Positions 37,959 through 47,182 of a stretch of 64,000 nucleotides of DNA are shown piece by piece. The notes under the pieces are model-generated. The model was not told the DNA's origin. It saw only the letters and a program-made list of their open reading frames with translations, and searched no databases. This DNA is from Lacimicrobium sp. SS2-24 (GTDB lineage: Bacteria > Pseudomonadota > Gammaproteobacteria > Enterobacterales > Alteromonadaceae). Position 1 is the first letter of the stretch. Each line of letters starts with the position of its first letter. The position numbers and the translations under genes are program-made. The DNA lies in the NCBI RefSeq assembly GCF_002201535.1, contig NZ_NIWW01000003.1, forward strand, positions 62,001 to 126,000. The letters run 5' to 3'.

Positions 37959-39272
37959 ATGATCTCTTACTACCTGAAACTGGGTCTGCTGAGCCTGAAA
38001 CGCAATCCCATGCTCAGCGCCCTGATGATCCTGGCCATAGGGCTGGGTGTTGGCGCCTGTATGACAGTGATTACCGTCAACTATCTGATGTCAGCGGATC
38101 CTATCCCACATAAAAGTGAACAGCTTTTTTATGTACAACTGGATAGCTGGGACCCTCACGCTACCCGCGATGAGCGCAATCTTCCACCGGATCAACTGAC
38201 CTGGACCGACGCCACCAACCTGATGGCTGCGGGCAAAGCGAAACGTCAATCCGCCATGGCCAGCTCCGGTGCCGTGGTGGAGCCACAAGGCGCAGAGGCC
38301 AAACCCTTTAACGCCTCGATTCGTCTTGCCTATACCGACTTTTTCCCCATGTTTGATGTGCCCTTTCTATATGGCAGTCCATGGAGCGCCGAAGATGATC
38401 GTAATGAACGCCAGGTGGTAGTGCTGAGCAAAGCCATGAATGACAAAATCTTCGGTGGCATCAATTCTGTTGGCGAAAGCCTGCGTATTGCCGGCACCCT
38501 GTTTACCGTGGTTGGCGTGCTGGATAGCTGGCAGCCCGTACCAAGGTTTTATGATCTCACCACCGGGGCCTTTAATACCACCGAAGACCTGTTTATGCCC
38601 CTGAGCCTGAAGATGCCACTGGAACTGGACTCCAGTGGCAATGTGAACTGCTGGAAGGAGCCCGAACAACCGGGATTTAAAGGCTTCCTGTTATCAGAGT
38701 GTGTGAATTTTCAAATGTGGGTAGAGCTGGACAATGAGCAGGCCAAAGCCGACTATCTGGCGTTTTTGGACAATTATGCCAACGCGCAAAAAGAACTGGG
38801 GCGCTTTCCCCGGCCTCTGAATAACCGCTTGTCCGATGTGATGACCTGGCTGGAAATAGAGGAAGTGGTGGCCGATGATGCCCGCATCATGCTGTGGCTG
38901 AGCTTTATGTTTCTGGCCGTTTGTCTGCTCAATACCATCGCCCTGCTGCTGGCAAAATTCAGCGCAAAGGCACCCGAGATTGGTCTGCGACGGGCCATTG
39001 GTGCGTCGCGCCGGGACATTTTTGTTCAACATCTGCTGGAAGCCGGCAGTATCGGCATCTTAGGTGGCGTGCTCGGTTTAGGCTTAGCGCTGCTGGGACT
39101 GCAGGGCATCGGTGCGCTGTACGGCGAATTTGCCGAAAACCTCACCAGTCTGGATGTACCGCTGGTCTTACTGGCTCTGGCACTGGCACTTCTGGCCAGC
39201 ATTCTGGCAGGCCTCTATCCCACCTGGCGTGCCTGTCAGGTGAATCCCTCACAACAACTTAAGAGCCAGTAG
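37959..39272 (+). CDS. ABC exporter permease, MacB/FtsX type (first)
   Basis: The protein has 437 residues. One N-terminal membrane helix (MLSALMILAIGLGVGACMTV) is followed by a large periplasmic MacB-PCD domain (about 45-305) and three C-terminal helices with LGLRRAIGASRRDIFVQ-type text (IGLRRAIGASRRDIF). It lacks an ATPase domain, unlike MacB itself. It follows the ATPase gene by 2 bp. Confidence 0.9.
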   Translation: MISYYLKLGLLSLKRNPMLSALMILAIGLGVGACMTVITVNYLMSADPIPHKSEQLFYVQLDSWDPHATRDERNLPPDQLTWTDATNLMAAGKAKRQSAMASSGAVVEPQGAEAKPFNASIRLAYTDFFPMFDVPFLYGSPWSAEDDRNERQVVVLSKAMNDKIFGGINSVGESLRIAGTLFTVVGVLDSWQPVPRFYDLTTGAFNTTEDLFMPLSLKMPLELDSSGNVNCWKEPEQPGFKGFLLSECVNFQMWVELDNEQAKADYLAFLDNYANAQKELGRFPRPLNNRLSDVMTWLEIEEVVADDARIMLWLSFMFLAVCLLNTIALLLAKFSAKAPEIGLRRAIGASRRDIFVQHLLEAGSIGILGGVLGLGLALLGLQGIGALYGEFAENLTSLDVPLVLLALALALLASILAGLYPTWRACQVNPSQQLKSQ

Positions 39273-39280
39273 GAGGCCCT

Positions 39281-40498
39281 ATGCGAGATCTTGGCCCTAT
39301 TTTACGCGCCATGTTGCGCAACAAAACCGGTGCACTGCTGATCGCCATTCAGATTGCGGTCACCATGACCATCATTGTCAATGCCGTATTTATTATTCAG
39401 CAACGGATTGAACTGATGGCCCGGGCGTCCGGCGTAGACGAAGCCAACACCTTTTATCTGTCTTCGGTAGGGTTTGCCGATGATTTTAATGCTAAAACCA
39501 CGGTGCTGGAGGATCTGGCAGCGTTGCGGTCTTTGCCCGGTGTGGTGGATGCCATTCAGACCAATGCCGTACCCATGAGCGGAAGCGGCTGGTCAATGGG
39601 TTTGCAAACCGAACCGGGTGAAGAGTTTGATGGCACCGGCGTGGCCGTGTATATGATTGATGACCATGGCCTTAACACACTGGATCTGGAACTGGTGGCA
39701 GGCCGAAACTTCACCCCGCAGGACATTCTGTGGCGTGAGCCGGCGGCCAGAAACTGGCCTGATATTGTTATTGTTACTCAGGCGGTGGCAGAAGCCTTGT
39801 TTCCGGATACGCCCGTAGCCGATGTGGTGGGTAAGACCGTTTACATTAACGATGACGAATCCATTAATATTGTTGGCATAGTGGACAAATTACAGGCCCC
39901 CTGGGTGGGATGGGGTGCGGTGGAACGCGCCATGCTGTCTCCGGAGCGCACGCTGTTCAACTCGGCGCAATATCTGATCCGCACGCAACCTGGTCAGCGC
40001 GATATCCTCATGCCGCAGATCGAAGAGATGCTCGCCAGCAGCAACAAAGGACGAATCATCAACAACCTGAATACCATTGAGGATACCCGTGAGCGCAGCT
40101 ATCGCCGTCACAGTGCCATGATCACTATCCTTATCACGGTGATGGTCACTCTGACTCTGGTTACTGCAGCCGGTATCGTCGGTTTGTCGAGCTTTACGGT
40201 GAATAAACGGCGCAAGCAAATTGGAACCCGCCGGGCTTTGGGGGCGACAAGAGGAGATATACTGCGCTACTTTATGCTCGAAAACCTGCTTATCAGTTCA
40301 GTGGGTATCACCCTGGGTCTGATACTGACGATCGGCCTGAATATGGTGCTGGTGAACCGCTTCGAAATGGAGCGACTGGATTGGTTCTACCTGCCATTGG
40401 GAATGGCTGCACTGTGGCTACTCGGCCAGCTTGCGGTACTTGGCCCAGCCAGCCGCGCCGCGGCAATTCCTCCAGCCGTGGCCACGCGAACGGTATAA
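39281..40498 (+). CDS. ABC exporter permease, MacB/FtsX type (second)
   Basis: The protein has 405 residues with the same four-helix layout as the preceding protein: GALLIAIQIAVTMTIIVNAVFI at the N-terminus and RRKQIGTRRALGATRGDIL before the C-terminal helices. The ATG is preceded by TAGGAGG. The two permeases probably form a heterodimer. The substrate is unknown; peptides, lipids or membrane-active toxins are the usual cargo of this class. Confidence 0.9.
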   Translation: MRDLGPILRAMLRNKTGALLIAIQIAVTMTIIVNAVFIIQQRIELMARASGVDEANTFYLSSVGFADDFNAKTTVLEDLAALRSLPGVVDAIQTNAVPMSGSGWSMGLQTEPGEEFDGTGVAVYMIDDHGLNTLDLELVAGRNFTPQDILWREPAARNWPDIVIVTQAVAEALFPDTPVADVVGKTVYINDDESINIVGIVDKLQAPWVGWGAVERAMLSPERTLFNSAQYLIRTQPGQRDILMPQIEEMLASSNKGRIINNLNTIEDTRERSYRRHSAMITILITVMVTLTLVTAAGIVGLSSFTVNKRRKQIGTRRALGATRGDILRYFMLENLLISSVGITLGLILTIGLNMVLVNRFEMERLDWFYLPLGMAALWLLGQLAVLGPASRAAAIPPAVATRTV

Positions 40499-40513
40499 GC
40501 TGTATAGGAGTTC

Positions 40514-40539
40514 AGAGTGGGGGCAAAGCGCCCCACTCT
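40514..40539. terminator. hairpin between converging operons
   Basis: AGAGTGGGG and CCCCACTCT form a 9-bp stem with an 8-nt loop. Only a weak T-rich tail follows (TGAATGTTTTA). It probably ends the exporter operon. Confidence 0.55.
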
Positions 40540-40585
40540 TGAATGTTTTATTGCCTCGCTGCGCTTTACTCAATTTCAGGCACGT

Positions 40586-41830
40586 TTAGCCTGTGGCCTG
40601 AAACTCACCGAAAAAACGCAGCCCTAGGTGCACATCTTCGATAATCTGAACCTGATTAAAACGGCTGGCCGGGCGGGTGACTTTTTCCAGCTTAAAGCTC
40701 TTTTTCGCGCCGCTGGCCATGCCTTCATATTCGGCAATCACCTGAAAAAGCCAGATTTCCGGATCCCACTCCAGCTCGTTGCGCTGCAAATACTCCAGCG
40801 CACTGATGGCATTGCCACTGTCGATGACGGCAATAAAACAGTTCTCCACATCTTCCACCAGCTTTTTCTGTATGGTCTGTGTCACCTGCTGCGTGACCAC
40901 CGCAAAGGGTTCAGCGATTTCCGTTTGCACCGGTTGTTGTTCCGGTCTGGGGATAGCACGGGCCAGTTGTGACAAGGTATCCCGATCGCCGGCGCGATCC
41001 AGGGCAATAGCGGCACAAGCCGACAGGCCTCTGGCCTGATTGACCACCGCAGGCACTTTGGTGCGATTGGGGTAATCGCCAATCTGGAAACCCGGGTGCT
41101 GGCGCAAAAAAGCGCTCATCCGGCTCACCAGCAACGCCCGTTCCTGCTGCTGACGGAAGCGCGCCATCAGCAGTACCAGACGCTTCTGCACTTCCAATAA
41201 GGATCCTGAATGCTCTGAGATGCGAGCCTGCAACTGACTGACCAAGAGCTTTCGCAGACTGCCATCACTGCCAGCCAGTGCAATCAGCTCATCGAAATCC
41301 AACAGGCCAAAACCATCCAGCAACCGACGCAGTTGCTTTTGTGCCAGCTCAATTTCACGAATTTTGTCATCCAGACTGGCGACAAAGCCAAATTCCGTGT
41401 TCAGCCGGTGCCACAGACTTTCTATGGCATCGCCAAACTGGCCACTCATGTCATGCACGCGCTCGGTCAGAAGCTGCATATGGTGCTCTGCGGCGGCGTA
41501 ATCCCCCTTGGCTCTGGCGGCCTGCAATGACTGAACTCGGGTATGGATCTGATCCAGATGTTCGGCCACATCCGCATTGATCTGACGCTTGCGCTCATCC
41601 TGAGTGAGGCTGGCTATCAGCTCGCCCATTACCGGGCGCAGACTCAACGGCGCCTGTTCGTCGGGCCGCCACAGAATGCGCGCATCGATGAGTTTATTCA
41701 GCGCATTTTCCGACAGTGCCGTTTCATCAATATGTCCCTTCAGATAGCCTTGCATCAATGCGTCAGCGTGCTTACCAATCAGGGCCAGACGTTCACGGCC
41801 CAACTGAAAAAGGCTGCCTGGCTGACTCAA
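40586..41830 (-). CDS. kleisin-like subunit candidate of the SMC operon
   Basis: The protein has 414 residues. The start is TTG at 41830, overlapping the upstream stop (TTGA) with GGGAG 8 nt before it. The N-terminal 80 residues (ADALMQGYLKGHI...LIDARILWRPDE) look like a winged-helix region. The centre is helical (about 85-250, with DLLTERVHDM-like and QARISEHSGSLLEVQKRL stretches). The C-terminal 60 residues are beta-rich (RFNQVQIIEDVHLGLRFFGE). The layout fits an MksF/MukF/JetA-type kleisin, but similarity is too low to name. It is the third gene of the operon. Confidence 0.6.
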   Translation of the reverse strand: MSQPGSLFQLGRERLALIGKHADALMQGYLKGHIDETALSENALNKLIDARILWRPDEQAPLSLRPVMGELIASLTQDERKRQINADVAEHLDQIHTRVQSLQAARAKGDYAAAEHHMQLLTERVHDMSGQFGDAIESLWHRLNTEFGFVASLDDKIREIELAQKQLRRLLDGFGLLDFDELIALAGSDGSLRKLLVSQLQARISEHSGSLLEVQKRLVLLMARFRQQQERALLVSRMSAFLRQHPGFQIGDYPNRTKVPAVVNQARGLSACAAIALDRAGDRDTLSQLARAIPRPEQQPVQTEIAEPFAVVTQQVTQTIQKKLVEDVENCFIAVIDSGNAISALEYLQRNELEWDPEIWLFQVIAEYEGMASGAKKSFKLEKVTRPASRFNQVQIIEDVHLGLRFFGEFQATG

Positions 41831-42450
41831 AACATGTCTCCCTGTTGGGCGTGGCCTTCTTCCAGCGGCAGGTTTTCTTCGTCTTTGATAAAGCGCACCA
41901 GCTCAATCAGGTGCTCAATCTTGCCGGTAACAATGTAAAATTGCCGATCACGATGTGGCTGATGCAGATAACCCAGCTCACGGATGCGTTTGAACACCTG
42001 CTTGATCTGCATATCCAGTTGCTCACTGGTGGACTTAAACACTTTATCCGCGGCCAGCAGGGCAAGACGCTGGCGCAATGACTGGTTATCCTCCACCTTC
42101 ATGGAAAATTCCTGCAACTTGATGGTATCGCCGACTGTCAGCGCACCATCCCGGCCCAATGCCTCCTGTACCAGCTGCATCCATTCAAGCATCGGCAGCA
42201 GTGACTGAATGGTCTGATTAAACTGCTGACTGAGTTGCTGCCGCGCTGGCTCTGACAAATCATGGTACGCGAGGAAAAACACACTGCCATCTTCACTGTG
42301 GGTAATGCGCCGGTTCAACGGGCGTAAGAAATGATTAAGATCCTCTCGCAACGATTCGCTTTGCAGTTTATGAAAGCTGTGCTCGTCACTGACTGCACAA
42401 ATAAACGCCCCTTCCAGCAAACGTTCTAACAGGGGTCCGTGCTCAATCAT
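41827..42450 (-). CDS. KITE-like small subunit candidate of the SMC operon
   Basis: The protein has 207 residues with 4-nt overlaps at both ends. It starts with LLERLLEGAFICAVSDEHSF, followed by RPLNRRITHSEDGSVFFLAY, which resembles the winged-helix start of MksE/JetB proteins. A long helical middle and a second winged-helix-like part (IKQVFKRIRELGYLHQPHRD then RQFYIVTGKI) follow. In MukBEF and Wadjet the equivalent protein dimerises and binds the kleisin. Assignment is by layout and context. Confidence 0.6.
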   Translation of the reverse strand: MIEHGPLLERLLEGAFICAVSDEHSFHKLQSESLREDLNHFLRPLNRRITHSEDGSVFFLAYHDLSEPARQQLSQQFNQTIQSLLPMLEWMQLVQEALGRDGALTVGDTIKLQEFSMKVEDNQSLRQRLALLAADKVFKSTSEQLDMQIKQVFKRIRELGYLHQPHRDRQFYIVTGKIEHLIELVRFIKDEENLPLEEGHAQQGDMF

Positions 42451-45400
42451 AGCGCTTCCTCCATCTTGCTGCCCGCCTTCAGACGCTCGGCAATACGGCT
42501 GAGTCTGGGTTCAATTTTCTGCAATTCCTGACGTTGTTTATCTATCAGATAGCGGTGCTTAAACAGTAGCAACACTTCGGATTCAGGGTTAGGAAAGGCA
42601 CCGAGAATATCGATGTGATTGGCCTCACAGGCCTCAAACAACTTTTCGACATTGTGATAGGCCAGGGTGCCGATTTCATCAATTGGCCAGTGAATACGGA
42701 TCGCTGCCTGGTTGCGCAGAAGACGCGTAAAGGCCAGCAAAAATTTGCACAAAATCAGATAGGCCATACCATGACTGGACGACTCCAGCAGCTGCCTGTC
42801 GTTCTTAATGACCAGGTCCGAACCCCCCTCATTGAGGTGTAATTCCAGCCTGAGCAGGGATTCGATATTGTAACTGGCGTCATTAGGCAACACTTCCACC
42901 ACATCAGCCAGACTTTCAAGATAATCCGATTGAGGCATATCATCGCCTGAATCGCGCCAGTTCTGATACGCCTGAGCAAAACGTTTCAGTGGCTGCCAGA
43001 AGTTCAGTTCGTCGACGGTAGAGAGAATCTTCACCTCAGAACGGGCAATACCATCCAGACTCAGATCATCGGCCACCTCCTCGGTGAGACGACGGCTCTG
43101 ACTGGCGATTTTACGGTTGATATCGCTGAACACGGTAAAGAAACGATTGAGATCGCCGCCAATGGTTTCCCCCTGTTCGATGATCTGACGAGCACGAGAG
43201 TCGAGAATGCTTAACAGGCGCTCCAGAATAGGCAGTTTCTCGCGGCTATCCTGATGCTCATCCAGTGCAGCAAAGCTTTGTTCCATGACATCCAGAAAAT
43301 CCTTACCGGCATCCTTGCCCAGTACCGCCTCAAATTCATTTAGCAATTCCTTAAACTGACGCTCTATGCGACTGCGGCTTTCCAGGCCTTCGTTAGCGCG
43401 TGCGATACGCTCCTGTTGATCGCCCAGACTGCCGGTGGGCGGGTCAGCGGCAAAATCAAATTGCAGGGACGAGAGCTGGCGAATCAGCGGTTCAATCTCA
43501 GTTAACAGGCCAGAACACTGATGAAGCTGCTGCTCCGTGCTGTGCTGTTGTTGCAACAGCGCCGCTCTGTCACTCTGGTATTGCTGTTTAAGGTTGTCTC
43601 GCTGCTGTTGCAGGCTCTGCAATGACGCCTTCAGCTGAGTTTCCTGCTCCAAAAGCTCGGGCCGGCGTTCACTCCAGTCGATACGCATAAACTCGTTGTA
43701 TTCACGTAATTCATCCCGACGGGAACTGACACGGTGGATCCGCGCCTTAAGCTCATCGATATCCTGTTTCAGTTTTTGTAGTTGCGCGGGATCAATGTCC
43801 TTACTCGCCAGTTCCTGATTAAAGCGCTCTTCCAGCTGCTTGATTTGAGCACGGTTCTGCTCACGACGCTTATCGACCTGACTTTCCAGCTCCTGAGCCT
43901 GCTCATCGAGTACTGACAGTTCTTCCTGCCAGCCGCTGCGAAACTCCAGCAGCTGATCCTCAAAATCCTGGCGTAATTGCTCCAGTGCGTCATCCCGCTG
44001 CTGGCGCTTGTCATCATATTGCTGCTGCAACTTATCCAGACTCAGCTGTGCCTGTTTGCGCCGTTCATCAAGCAGGGTTTTATGTTGTTGTAACAGGCGC
44101 TGGCGGGCATCACTGGCGTAATGCACTTCCTGCTCAGCCTGCCCGAAAGCCTGTTGTGCCTTGCTCAGTTGTTCTCGCAATTGCTCTGCATGCTGATGAC
44201 AGTGCTGCAGTCGGGCTTCGTCCTGCTGTTGCCGCTCACGAGCCTGCTCCAGTTGTTTTTGTGCCTGCTCAAAACGGTGTTGCAGGGCGACTTCGTCTTC
44301 GGCGTATTCCGGTGGGTCAATTTGACTCAGATCCAGGCTGATGCCTAACACGCCATGCGCTGGCTCACACACTTCAGGGGAAAGGTCCTTGCGCTCCAGC
44401 AAGGGCGCGTGGATCACTTTGCCTATCTTCTGCTCCCAACCTGGCTGATGATCCCGTAAAAAAGCCCGTAAACTCCCTTGTTCCGGACTCAGTTGCTGCT
44501 CGAGTTGTTGCAGCTTTTCTGCCGCCTGACGGCACAGACGACGGCTGTCGTGAAGTTGATTGTCCGCCTCCTGGGTTTGCTCCCTGGCTTGTTGATACTG
44601 ACGCTCGCAGGCACTGCGCTGCTCTGCACTTTGCTGCCAGTTGCGCTGCGCCAGTTCAAGGCGTTTTTCTGCCAGTTGCTGATTCTCCTGCTCTGCATCA
44701 CTGAGCATGGGCTGTTGCACCTGCATCTGCTGAGCAACAATCTCCTGTTGCAACGCCGACAAGGTGTGCTCAAATTCATGGCGTTGCTGCTCTCTGCGCG
44801 TCTCATACTGGTGACGTAACTTGCCTTCTTTGTCCTGATGGGCCTGACGCGCTTTATTCTTATCGTCCTCTATTTCTCTGATGCGGCTCTGATTCTTGTG
44901 GCGCACTCTTTCCAGTGATTCGAACAGCTTATTCTTCTGCTGTTCAAGCTGCGCCTGCATATCCTTGTGCTGGTCGATGAGCAGCTGATGATGCTCCTGC
45001 TGTTGTTCCAGTTCTTCTCGCCACAGCGGCAGCACTTGTGTGTCTTTTTGCAACTGATCCATATCTGAATCCAGATAGCCGTCGTAGCGCGCCTGAATAT
45101 AATCCAGTTGTTTAGCACTGGCTTTTCGTTCAGCATCGGTTTCACTGATGGAACTGTTCAGTGTCGATTCCTGCTGTTCGAACTGCTCTTTACATGTCGC
45201 CAGCTGACGTTTGAGGCGCTGAAGGGCTTCACCGTTGTCGGCCTTATCGCGTTTGAGTCTGGTGTAATCTTCATCCAGCTCAGGTTTTAATTGCTGTAAC
45301 TGCGCTTCTACCTGATTCAGCTTATCGGCCTGCGCCCGAATCCGGGCAAAGGCTTTGTGCAAGTCTGTCAGACGCATGGTCTGGCGCATTTGCGTGATCC

Positions 45401-46103
45401 ATTCCCGTGCCTTGGTGTTTCTCACTGTGGTACTTGGCTGCACCAGGCCGTCTTCTTCAAAAATCGCCGCCAGCATAGTGCGCAAGGTGTCCATTTTGCC
45501 CTCTTTGGCATGCACGGCACTGACCAGTTTTTCCATGTGGCGAATGCGGTGACTCGGACTCACCAGACTATAGCGGGCCGCCAGCTGACGCAGACGGGTA
45601 TTATCCCGTCCACTGGCTCTGCCAATAGCGGCATCATTCTGAATAACGCTGCGATATTCACTGGTGGAATGCAATTTACTCGAATAGTCCACTCCCAATT
45701 GCTTCAGCTGCCTCAACCACTGCTCCGGCAGCATAGGCTGGACCTGCTTGTCATCCACTTCCACCAGCACCTGCTCAGGGTCAAACGGGGCTTCAACAAA
45801 GCGATACTGAACCGAGTCGGCGTCTTTGCGTGTCAGTACCGCCTGACACACCTGGCCATCTTCACGCTGATACTCGTAAATCAGATAACTGTTATTGGCG
45901 GGCAGGTAGAACTCACTAAACTTTTTGCGGGTACGGGGCACCACCTTTCCCGGCAATTCACCGTAAAAAACCGGTACCAGTCGTTGCAAGGTGGTTTTAC
46001 CTGATGCGTTGGTGCCGCACACATTGGTATGACCATCCAGTTTCAGCTCCACCACGCCGGGCAGATGGGAGTGAATGAGTACAATGCGCAGTAATCCTGA
46101 CAT
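42447..46103 (-). CDS. SMC-like ATPase (DUF3584-type) with long coiled coils
   Basis: The protein has 1218 residues from the ATG at 46103 (AGGA 5 nt upstream). Walker A is GTNASGKTT (30-38). Coiled coil, very rich in Gln and Glu, runs from about 250 to 540. A hinge-like globular insert (about 540-620, with SLRAFLRDHQPGWEQKIGK and AHGVLGISLDLS) follows, then coil to ~880. The C-terminal head carries LLESSSHGMAYLILCKFLL in place of the LSGGQ signature and a Walker B IHWPIDEIGTLAY. The size and head match PF12128/DUF3584-type SMC relatives. It is the first gene of the three-gene operon and probably the motor of a condensin-like complex. Confidence 0.82.
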   Translation of the reverse strand: MSGLLRIVLIHSHLPGVVELKLDGHTNVCGTNASGKTTLQRLVPVFYGELPGKVVPRTRKKFSEFYLPANNSYLIYEYQREDGQVCQAVLTRKDADSVQYRFVEAPFDPEQVLVEVDDKQVQPMLPEQWLRQLKQLGVDYSSKLHSTSEYRSVIQNDAAIGRASGRDNTRLRQLAARYSLVSPSHRIRHMEKLVSAVHAKEGKMDTLRTMLAAIFEEDGLVQPSTTVRNTKAREWITQMRQTMRLTDLHKAFARIRAQADKLNQVEAQLQQLKPELDEDYTRLKRDKADNGEALQRLKRQLATCKEQFEQQESTLNSSISETDAERKASAKQLDYIQARYDGYLDSDMDQLQKDTQVLPLWREELEQQQEHHQLLIDQHKDMQAQLEQQKNKLFESLERVRHKNQSRIREIEDDKNKARQAHQDKEGKLRHQYETRREQQRHEFEHTLSALQQEIVAQQMQVQQPMLSDAEQENQQLAEKRLELAQRNWQQSAEQRSACERQYQQAREQTQEADNQLHDSRRLCRQAAEKLQQLEQQLSPEQGSLRAFLRDHQPGWEQKIGKVIHAPLLERKDLSPEVCEPAHGVLGISLDLSQIDPPEYAEDEVALQHRFEQAQKQLEQARERQQQDEARLQHCHQHAEQLREQLSKAQQAFGQAEQEVHYASDARQRLLQQHKTLLDERRKQAQLSLDKLQQQYDDKRQQRDDALEQLRQDFEDQLLEFRSGWQEELSVLDEQAQELESQVDKRREQNRAQIKQLEERFNQELASKDIDPAQLQKLKQDIDELKARIHRVSSRRDELREYNEFMRIDWSERRPELLEQETQLKASLQSLQQQRDNLKQQYQSDRAALLQQQHSTEQQLHQCSGLLTEIEPLIRQLSSLQFDFAADPPTGSLGDQQERIARANEGLESRSRIERQFKELLNEFEAVLGKDAGKDFLDVMEQSFAALDEHQDSREKLPILERLLSILDSRARQIIEQGETIGGDLNRFFTVFSDINRKIASQSRRLTEEVADDLSLDGIARSEVKILSTVDELNFWQPLKRFAQAYQNWRDSGDDMPQSDYLESLADVVEVLPNDASYNIESLLRLELHLNEGGSDLVIKNDRQLLESSSHGMAYLILCKFLLAFTRLLRNQAAIRIHWPIDEIGTLAYHNVEKLFEACEANHIDILGAFPNPESEVLLLFKHRYLIDKQRQELQKIEPRLSRIAERLKAGSKMEEAL

Positions 46104-46330
46104 AGACATCCTGTTTATTGTTATGCTTCTGTGCCAATGGGGCTTATTTTACTGACTATCCATCCTCTTTGGTACGTCTGTTCATGCTTAATTGGCGGTT
46201 TTTATAAGTTTGCCAGGCGGATTCTGTGAGAGGATCATCATTGGTTACAAAACAAAGGCATAAAACAGAAACTCGTGTACAAAAGCGCGAATCTTCTTCT
46301 ATGCTGAAAGGAACTCGGAACAGGTACAGA

Positions 46331-47182
46331 ATGACAATGCAAGTGACAGATTATGCCATGGCCATCACCAACTCCTTTGCCCTGCCGGACGCCTGCACGC
46401 GGATCAAGGAGTTGCTGGATGATGGCCAGTCCTCTGCGGAAGACATCGCCAATATCGTTGCCCTTGATCCGTCCCTGAGTTCAAAGCTGTTACAGTTGGC
46501 CAACAGTGCCTTGTATAATTTCCCCTCTGAGATCAGCACCATCAGCCGCGCGGTGAACGTCATAGGCGGCAAATCCTTATATAACCTGGTGGTTACCGAA
46601 ACCGCCAGTAGCGCGTTCAAGGCGTTTGAAAACAATGCCATCGACCTGGAGCGGTTTTGGCAGCAGAGTGTCTATGCGGGTCTGATTGCCAGACAACTGG
46701 CCCATGAAGTCGGTATGCGCGATGTCGAGCGCTTTTTCCTGCTAGGGTTGTTACACAATTTCGGTGAACTGGCGGTGGCTCACCGAGCACCCGATTCCGC
46801 CGCAGAATGTCAGGCCTTTGCTGAAACCCAACTACCCTGGGAGCAACAAAAGCGGGTGTTGGGTTTTACTTACGCCGACTGCAGTGCCGAAATCCTGATG
46901 CTGTGGAACCTGCCGTCCAACCTGTTTACCCCCATCGCCAATCAGCACAACAAAAATTTAGCGTTGAAACAGACCGACACCGGCTTGCTCTACGTCGCTG
47001 TAAGGTTAGCCCTGGTGATTGTTCATAAAGACAGGTTTGCCGCAGAGAGGCTCGTCAGTGAGGATATCCAGAAAAGTCTCGGTATCACCGAAGTGGAAAT
47101 TAAGCAGGCAATTAAATTCGCACGCATCGAAGCCTATAAGATTCTGGTGCTGATGAACCCCGATCTATTTCTCATTCCCTGA
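46331..47182 (+). CDS. HDOD-domain protein
   Basis: The protein has 283 residues from the ATG at 46331; ATG codons at 46301 and 46337 are alternatives. The HDOD domain covers about 10-215: DPSLSSKLLQLANSALYNFP, then VIGGKSLYNLVV, and FFLLGLLHNFGELAVAH, where the HD-like pair is HN and the catalytic ligands are lost. HDOD proteins act in signalling and chemotaxis or cell-cycle control. The 3' end overlaps the converging gene by 18 bp. Confidence 0.88.
   Translation: MTMQVTDYAMAITNSFALPDACTRIKELLDDGQSSAEDIANIVALDPSLSSKLLQLANSALYNFPSEISTISRAVNVIGGKSLYNLVVTETASSAFKAFENNAIDLERFWQQSVYAGLIARQLAHEVGMRDVERFFLLGLLHNFGELAVAHRAPDSAAECQAFAETQLPWEQQKRVLGFTYADCSAEILMLWNLPSNLFTPIANQHNKNLALKQTDTGLLYVAVRLALVIVHKDRFAAERLVSEDIQKSLGITEVEIKQAIKFARIEAYKILVLMNPDLFLIP

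Noticed and set aside
45357-46004. A 215-codon open frame antisense to the SMC ATPase head
   Set aside because: It lies opposite the conserved Walker A region and shows no recognisable protein features.
40586-46103. Calling the SMC operon a Wadjet defence system
   Set aside because: No JetD-like topoisomerase/nuclease gene is adjacent, and neighbours on both sides are housekeeping or transport genes. Plain MukBEF was also rejected, because the ATPase head and gene order differ.
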